47,184 bases of DNA from Actinomycetes bacterium (GTDB lineage: Bacteria; Actinomycetota; Acidimicrobiia; Acidimicrobiales; Palsa-688), in the NCBI GenBank assembly GCA_021787035.1, contig JAJYMM010000155.1:1-47184 (forward strand). Direction: 5' to 3'. The position numbers and the translations under genes are program-made. The notes under the pieces were generated by a model. It did not search any database. It worked only from the letters and a program-made list of their open reading frames with translations, and was not told the origin of the DNA. Below, one piece after another: positions 42,712 to 47,184 of this stretch; position 1 is the stretch's first letter; every line of letters starts with the position of its first letter.

Positions 42712-43066
42712 ATGACAAATGACTCCGGGATCGTCCACGCGCCGCTCGCTCGCCGCAGGGGCGCCCTCACGGCTGCCGCGCCCTCACGGCTGCCGCGCTG
42801 GCAGCCGCCACCGTTGCTACCTTCGGGGTTGGCGCCGTGCCTGCCAGTGCCGCCACCAAGCAAGCGAGCTCTTTGATGCGATGGCTGTCGACGACGCTGT
42901 ACTCCCGCTCGGCCTGTTCAAGATCTCGACGACCGCGTCTGGCTATGGGGTCAACGTGCCGGTGGTGATGGCGGGCGTGGTGTTTTCTGTAGTACCACTC
43001 CTAATCCTGTACTTAGCCCTCCGCCGCCAGTTCGTGAAGGGGATCGGCGGCTTCGCTCTGAGGTGA
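42712..43066 (+). pseudogene. Fused remnant of a bxlE-bxlF-bxlG-like transporter
   Basis: The 5' part codes for a binding-protein signal peptide: from ATG 42712, MTNDSGIVHAPLARRRG, then ALTAAALAAATVATF and VPASAATKQAS once one copy of a 17-bp duplication is removed. As it stands the duplication shifts the frame, which stops at 42876. The 3' part, in the frame ending at 43066, is the C-terminus of a MalG-type permease: LPLGLFKISTTASGYGVNVP, VVMAGVVFSVVPLLILYL, RRQFVKGIGGFALR. About 3 kb (most of the binding protein, one whole permease and most of the other) must have been lost. The promoter, operator and downstream GH3 gene remain. Confidence 0.8.
42763..42796 (+). repeat. 17-bp tandem duplication inside the remnant
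   Basis: GCCCTCACGGCTGCCGC occurs twice without a gap (42763-42779, 42780-42796). Because 17 is not a multiple of three, it breaks the signal-peptide frame. Confidence 0.92.
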
Positions 43067-43070
43067 TGAA

Positions 43071-45470
43071 TTGGCCACTTATGCCAACGCTTACACGGAC
43101 CCTGCCCGCTCGGTCGATGAGCGCGTCGAAGATCTGCTCTCCCACATGACGCTCGACGAGAAAATAGCCCAGCTCGGGGCCGTCGAGTTCCCGGACCTGC
43201 TGTCTGACGGCCGCTTCGACGAGGAGGCTGCACTGGCGGTGGTGCCTCATGGCGTGGGTCAAGTTACGAGGATCGGGGCGACAACGGGGCTTCGCCCGTC
43301 CCAGAGCGCTGAGCTGCTCAACCAGATCCAAAAGCTTGCGGTCGAACGCACCCGCCTCGGCGTGCCCGTGATCGTCCATGAAGAGTCTCTCGCCGGCTAC
43401 TGCGCAAGAGATGCGACGGTGTTCCCCCAGGCACTCGGTTTGGCTTGCACCTGGGACCCCGATCTGGTCGAGCAGGTGGCTGGCGTGGCCCGTCGCCAGC
43501 TCCTCGCGGTCGGGGCCCGCCAGAGCCTTGCACCAGTGCTCGACGTGGCACGCGACCCACGCTGGGGGAGGGTGGAAGAGACCTATGGGGAAGACCCAGT
43601 CCTTGCCGGTGCGCTCGGCACCGCTTACGTGCGCGGCATGCAGACGGGTGACCTTTCCCAGGGGGTGCTGGCCACGGGCAAGCATTTCCTCGGGCACGCG
43701 CTATCCGAGGGGGGACGCAACCACGCGCCAGTGCAGCTCGGCCGGCGAGAGCTGCGCGAGGTGTACGCGGAGCCTTTCGCGGCCGCCATAAGGGACGCAG
43801 GCCTTGCCTCGGTCATGAGCTCTTACAGCTGCATAGACGGGCTCCCCGGCAGCGGGTCACGCGAAATCCTTACCGACCTCCTCCGTACGGAGCTCGGCTT
43901 CGACGGCTTGGTGGTGGCTGATTACTTCGCAGTCGACTTGCTTCGTACCTACCATAGGCTCGCAGCCGATAAAGCTGAGGCTGCAGTGAAGGCGCTTGTT
44001 GCCGGCCTCGACCTCGAGTTGCCGGCACTCGACTGCTTTGGTGAGCCGCTCAGATGTGCGGTCGAAGCGGGCAGAGTCCCGATCGAGGTGGTTGACACAG
44101 CAGTGCGCCGGGTGCTCACGGCAAAAGTACGCCTTGGCCTTTTCGAGTCCCCTTACGTGGACCCCGGTAGGGTTGCCACGGCGTTTAAGGACCCGGCCAA
44201 CGTTGAGCTCGCGCGAATTGCTGCAGCACGCGCCGTAGTACTGCTCACAAATGACGGCGTCCTTCCGCTTCGCGGCGGCTTGGAAAGCGTGGCCGTCATC
44301 GGGCCGGCGGCGGACGACCGGCGGCTCCTGCAGGGTGACTACCACTACCCGGCCCACCAAGAGGCGTTGCTTGAACACGCAGCCGAAGAGGCAGCCAAGC
44401 ATGACGGTGCCGCTACGGGGCAGTCCGAGCTCATCTACCTGCCAAGCGGGAAGGGCGCCTTCCAACCTGGTTTGTACTACACGGACCACGTGACCCCGCT
44501 CGAGGGCCTCCGCGGTGCGTTCGGGCCGGCTACAAGGGTCATTTACGCGAAGGGTTGTGAAGTTTCGGGCGAGGACAGGAGCGGTTTTGCCGCTGCGATC
44601 GCGGCGGCCCAGGCGGCAGAAGTGGCCGTGGTCGTGGTGGGAGGCCGCTCCGGGCTCTCCAGCGGGTCGACTGTTGGTGAGGCTCGCGATGCGACGGACC
44701 TTCGACTCACCGGTGTCCAAGAGGAGTTGGTGTCCGAGGTCGCCGCGACGGGTACTCCGACGGTGGTAGTCGTGATGAGCGGCCGGGCCCATGTGCTCAC
44801 CCAAGTTGCATCTGAGGCGTCCGCCTTGCTAGTCGCTTGGCCCCTCGGCCAGGAGGGTGGGAACGGCCTTGCCGACGTGCTGACCGGGCGGCGCCCACCG
44901 GTTGGGAGGCTGCCAGTCAGCCTGCCTCGGGCGACGGGACAGGTTCCTCTCTACAACGGCCACCGTTCGGGCGGGGCGAGGTCGATGTTCTACGGCGACT
45001 ACACGGACTGCGACCACACACCGCTGTTTCCCTTCGGCCACGGCGAGAGCTACACGACCTTCGAGCACTCGGCGCTGTCGGTCGTGGCGACGGATACGGT
45101 CTCCCCTTTACAGGTCTCCGTCAGGATAAAAAATACCGGTGAGCGCGAGGGGGAAGAGGTCGTCCAGCTGTACGTTTCGGACCTCGTCGCATCTGTCGCT
45201 CGCCCCGAGCGCCAGCTCGCCGGGTTTACGCGGGTGGCACTCCAGTCTGGGGAAGAGGCGGCGGTCGAGTTCGGGGTGCACCCGAGCCGCCTCGCCTTCT
45301 ACGATGACGAGATGCGATATGTAGTCGAGCCGGGCGAGTTCCGCTTTGAGACGGGATCTTCAGCGGCGGCGATCCGCCAAGAGCAGGTCGTCGCGCTCTC
45401 GGGCGAGGTGGCGCCCTACTCGCAGCGTTGCGTCGTAGCCGTTTCTGCTGCCGTGCGTCGGGCGCACTAA
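43071..45470 (+). CDS. Glycoside hydrolase family 3 beta-xylosidase/beta-glucosidase (BxlA-like)
   Basis: 799 residues from TTG 43071 with AGGTGATG just upstream, 4 bp after the remnant permease stop. N-terminal GH3 barrel (about 15-330): ERVEDLLSHMTLDEKIAQLG, PRWGRVEETYGEDP, KHFLGHA and the nucleophile Asp284 in GLVVADYFAVD. Then the alpha/beta sandwich (about 380-600) and a fibronectin-like C-terminal domain (KNTGEREGEEVVQLYVSD). No signal peptide, so it cleaves imported oligosaccharides. Position behind a bxl-type promoter and before xylB favours beta-xylosidase over beta-glucosidase. Confidence 0.92.
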   Translation: MATYANAYTDPARSVDERVEDLLSHMTLDEKIAQLGAVEFPDLLSDGRFDEEAALAVVPHGVGQVTRIGATTGLRPSQSAELLNQIQKLAVERTRLGVPVIVHEESLAGYCARDATVFPQALGLACTWDPDLVEQVAGVARRQLLAVGARQSLAPVLDVARDPRWGRVEETYGEDPVLAGALGTAYVRGMQTGDLSQGVLATGKHFLGHALSEGGRNHAPVQLGRRELREVYAEPFAAAIRDAGLASVMSSYSCIDGLPGSGSREILTDLLRTELGFDGLVVADYFAVDLLRTYHRLAADKAEAAVKALVAGLDLELPALDCFGEPLRCAVEAGRVPIEVVDTAVRRVLTAKVRLGLFESPYVDPGRVATAFKDPANVELARIAAARAVVLLTNDGVLPLRGGLESVAVIGPAADDRRLLQGDYHYPAHQEALLEHAAEEAAKHDGAATGQSELIYLPSGKGAFQPGLYYTDHVTPLEGLRGAFGPATRVIYAKGCEVSGEDRSGFAAAIAAAQAAEVAVVVVGGRSGLSSGSTVGEARDATDLRLTGVQEELVSEVAATGTPTVVVVMSGRAHVLTQVASEASALLVAWPLGQEGGNGLADVLTGRRPPVGRLPVSLPRATGQVPLYNGHRSGGARSMFYGDYTDCDHTPLFPFGHGESYTTFEHSALSVVATDTVSPLQVSVRIKNTGEREGEEVVQLYVSDLVASVARPERQLAGFTRVALQSGEEAAVEFGVHPSRLAFYDDEMRYVVEPGEFRFETGSSAAAIRQEQVVALSGEVAPYSQRCVVAVSAAVRRAH

Positions 45471-45483
45471 GGGCGCTGCGGAC

Positions 45484-46920
45484 ATGGGTCTAGTCGCCGG
45501 AGTTGACTGTTCTACGCAGTCGACAAAAGTCCTAGTTGTAGACCAAGACGACGGCCGTCTCGTGGCCGCTGGCGCCGCCAGCCATCCCGTAGAGGGGACC
45601 GGCGGAGCTCGTGAAACGGACCCGGCGGAGTGGGAGGCCTCCCTAGCCGAAGCGCTCGACAAGACCGGTCGGGCGGCCGAGGTGACCGCGATCTCGATCG
45701 GGGGCCAGCAGCACGGTCTGGTAGTGCTGGACGAGGCCGGACGACCGCTGCGGAAGGCCCCCCTCTGGAATGACACTCGCGGCGCCGCTGACGCTGCTCG
45801 TTTGGTTGAAGAGTTCGGCGGACCGTACGAGTGTGCGAAGCGGGTCGGGTCCGTGCTCACCAGTTCGTTCACCGTCGCCCACTGGGCGTGGTTGAGGCGC
45901 ACAGAGCCCGATATAGCCGGCGCTGTCCGCAGGGTGATGCTGCCTCACGACTACTTGACCTACCGGTTGTCGGGTGGTCACTTCACCGATAGGAGCGATG
46001 TCTCAGGGACCGGTTGGTGGAGCCCTGCCACGGAGTCTTACGACGCGGGAGTGCTGGCGCTGCCTTCGGTCGACCTGCCAGAGGCTTACCTGCCTGGGGT
46101 CCTTGGACCCGAGGGCAGCGCGGGCGAGGTCGGGCCAGCTGCGTCGGCGCAGTTCGGGCTGGCTCGTGGTACAGCGGTGGCGTGTGGCGCTGGCGACAAC
46201 GCTGCCGCGGCGCTCGCACTGTCGCTCCAACCCGGAGAAGCCGGGGTCTCGCTTGGCACCTCGGGCACTGTCTTTGCTCCTGGCGCGGCACCGAGCGTGG
46301 ATCCGACCGGGACGGTGGCAGGCTTTGCCGGCGCTGACGGCCGTTACCTCCCCCTTGCGTGCACCCTCAACGCAACCGTGGCAATAGACCAGATATCCGA
46401 ATGGCTCGGGCTCGGGCGCGATGACGTTGTGCCGTCGGGGCAAGTGGTGTTCCTCCCCTGGCTCGGCGGGGAGCGGACCCCCAATGTGCCCTTGGCCACA
46501 GGCGCCGTTGCCGGCATGCGCTACGAGACCGACAAGCGTTCGGTGCTTCAGGCTGCATACGAGGGTTTGGTGGCCACGCTGCTCGAGGCGACCGCGTTGC
46601 TCGATGGCTGGGCGGCCCAGTCACGAGAGGCACCCCTCCTCTTGATCGGGGGTGGCGCCCGAGGCCGGACGTGGCAGGAGACGGTACGCCGCCTTTCGGG
46701 CCGGCCCCTATTAGTGGTGGAGGCCGGCGAGCTGGTTGCCTATGGGGCGGCAGTGCAGGCGGCCGCCTTGGCGAGCGGCAAGGCCGTCGTAGACGTTGCT
46801 CGCGATTGGCAGGTTCGTCGCGGCACGCTCTTTGATCCGGTGCCTTGCGACGAGGCCACGTTGGCTCGGATCGCGGCGTGGCGGACGACCGTGTTGCCGT
46901 GGTTCGCCGGCGAGGGCTGA
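45484..46920 (+). CDS. xylB: Xylulokinase
   Basis: 478 residues from ATG 45484, 13 bp after the GH3 stop. FGGY kinase: phosphate motif GVDCSTQSTKVLVVD (6-20), the xylulokinase hallmark SIGGQQHGLV (71-80), PLWNDTRG, LPHDYLTYRLSG, GAGDNAAAALAL with the catalytic Asp, and LGTSGTVFA. It phosphorylates D-xylulose to xylulose 5-phosphate with ATP, following XylA, and feeds the pentose phosphate pathway. Last gene of the bxl-like operon. Confidence 0.94.
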   Translation: MGLVAGVDCSTQSTKVLVVDQDDGRLVAAGAASHPVEGTGGARETDPAEWEASLAEALDKTGRAAEVTAISIGGQQHGLVVLDEAGRPLRKAPLWNDTRGAADAARLVEEFGGPYECAKRVGSVLTSSFTVAHWAWLRRTEPDIAGAVRRVMLPHDYLTYRLSGGHFTDRSDVSGTGWWSPATESYDAGVLALPSVDLPEAYLPGVLGPEGSAGEVGPAASAQFGLARGTAVACGAGDNAAAALALSLQPGEAGVSLGTSGTVFAPGAAPSVDPTGTVAGFAGADGRYLPLACTLNATVAIDQISEWLGLGRDDVVPSGQVVFLPWLGGERTPNVPLATGAVAGMRYETDKRSVLQAAYEGLVATLLEATALLDGWAAQSREAPLLLIGGGARGRTWQETVRRLSGRPLLVVEAGELVAYGAAVQAAALASGKAVVDVARDWQVRRGTLFDPVPCDEATLARIAAWRTTVLPWFAGEG

Positions 46921-46945
46921 GCCGCAGACCAGCGCCCGGCGTGCG

Positions 46946-46980
46946 TTCGAATTATTCGAATTATTCGAATTATTCGAATT
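46946..46980. repeat. 9-bp tandem array TTCGAATTA, four copies
   Basis: Units start at 46946, 46955, 46964 and 46973 (last lacking one base). The junctions create three overlapping CGAA-TTA-TTCG palindromes (46948-46958, 46957-46967, 46966-46976). The array is strikingly AT-rich for this DNA and begins 25 bp after the xylB stop. Confidence 0.92.
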
Positions 46981-47012
46981 GGAGGTAACAAGAGTCGAGC
47001 GCCGCGTCCCAC

Positions 47013-47090
47013 TGTCGGCACTTTTGAACGATAAAATCGCCTCAAAATGTAACGATAGTGGCCTTTGCGGAGCCACTGTTGCTACATTTT
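47013..47090. mobile_element. Possible insertion-sequence terminus (IS21-like), with 19-bp hairpin
   Basis: The stretch from TGTCGGCA (47013) has short repeated motifs (AACGATA at 47028 and 47052) and an inverted repeat: 47044-47062 pairs with 47072-47090 over 19 positions with one mismatch and two G-T pairs. Layered repeats starting with TGT resemble IS21-family ends as I remember them; no transposase lies inside the window. Confidence 0.3.
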
Positions 47091-47167
47091 GCCGGCCCAC
47101 CCCGCCGGCCCACCCCGCCGGCCCACCCCGCCGGCCCACCCCGCCGGCCCACCCCGCCGGCCCACCC
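47091..47167. repeat. 13-bp tandem array GCCGGCCCACCCC, nearly six copies
   Basis: Five complete units from 47091 and a sixth lacking one base, without interruptions. Each contains the palindrome GCCGGC. Nothing marks it as coding. Confidence 0.93.
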
Positions 47168-47184
47168 GAGCGGTGCCAGGCGTA

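Larger units (their letters stand above)
46921..47184. other. Right-end non-coding region
   Basis: No supported gene. It contains, in order, the 9-bp array, a GGAGGT with no start codon at proper distance, a long hairpin and the 13-bp array. Confidence 0.6.

Noticed and set aside
46711..47139. Minus-strand frame with an Asn-Asn-Ser repeat
   Set aside because: The repeat is only the TTCGAATTA array translated, and the rest is antisense to xylB.
46946..47167. CRISPR array
   Set aside because: The repeats are 9 and 13 bp and directly adjacent, with no spacers and no cas genes.
47025..47184. Plus-strand frame from TTG near 47025 running off the end
   Set aside because: It consists mostly of the hairpin and the 13-bp array and has no ribosome site at useful distance.

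Overview
The window is a high-GC (about 60-65% by eye), gene-dense carbohydrate-utilisation island. It most resembles an actinobacterium: four LacI-type and one PucR-type regulators, GTG/TTG starts, MalFG-type importers without their own ATPase, an LppM-like protein and an actinomycete-type xylan operator. Deeper taxonomy (for example Acidimicrobiia) would be a guess. I see no rRNA, tRNA or CRISPR.

Region 1 (410-7512): an operon with a ribose-type ABC importer (binding protein, permease, single-domain ATPase), a beta-lactamase-fold serine esterase and an HSL-type esterase. A PucR/CdaR-type regulator converges on it. A short transcription unit with an LppM-like beta domain follows, with its own promoter-like -10 and terminator.

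Region 2 (7738-16646): a minus-strand operon GH127 - GH31 - permease - permease - binding protein, divergent from a LacI regulator. The operon promoter carries a LacI-type palindrome over its -10. Region 3 (16703-22971): a minus-strand group of secreted GH92 alpha-mannosidase, LacI regulator and GH63-like glucosyl/mannosylglycerate hydrolase.

Region 4 (22933-31265): a ribose-type ABC importer (minus) divergent from LacI - FGGY kinase - DhaK - DhaL (plus), with a class I aldolase converging. A perfect 12-bp palindrome sits in the -35 of the importer promoter. The gene set suggests kinase, then aldolase, then dihydroxyacetone kinase.

Region 5 (31335-46920): beta-glucan/xylan use: GH5, secreted GH30, xylose isomerase, a second MalFG importer, Gfo/Idh/MocA oxidoreductase, ThuA-like protein, LacI regulator, GH3 beta-glycosidase and xylulokinase. 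LacI and GH3 form the skeleton of a Streptomyces-like bxlR-bxlEFGA operon, but the transporter has been deleted: 355 bp of fused remnant (binding-protein signal peptide plus permease C-terminus) remains, with a 17-bp tandem duplication. CGAAA-N-TTTCG operators or near-copies lie before this operon, before xylA/GH30 and before the second importer.

The right end (46921-47184) holds a 9-bp TTCGAATTA array, a long hairpin resembling an insertion-sequence terminus and a 13-bp GC-rich array.
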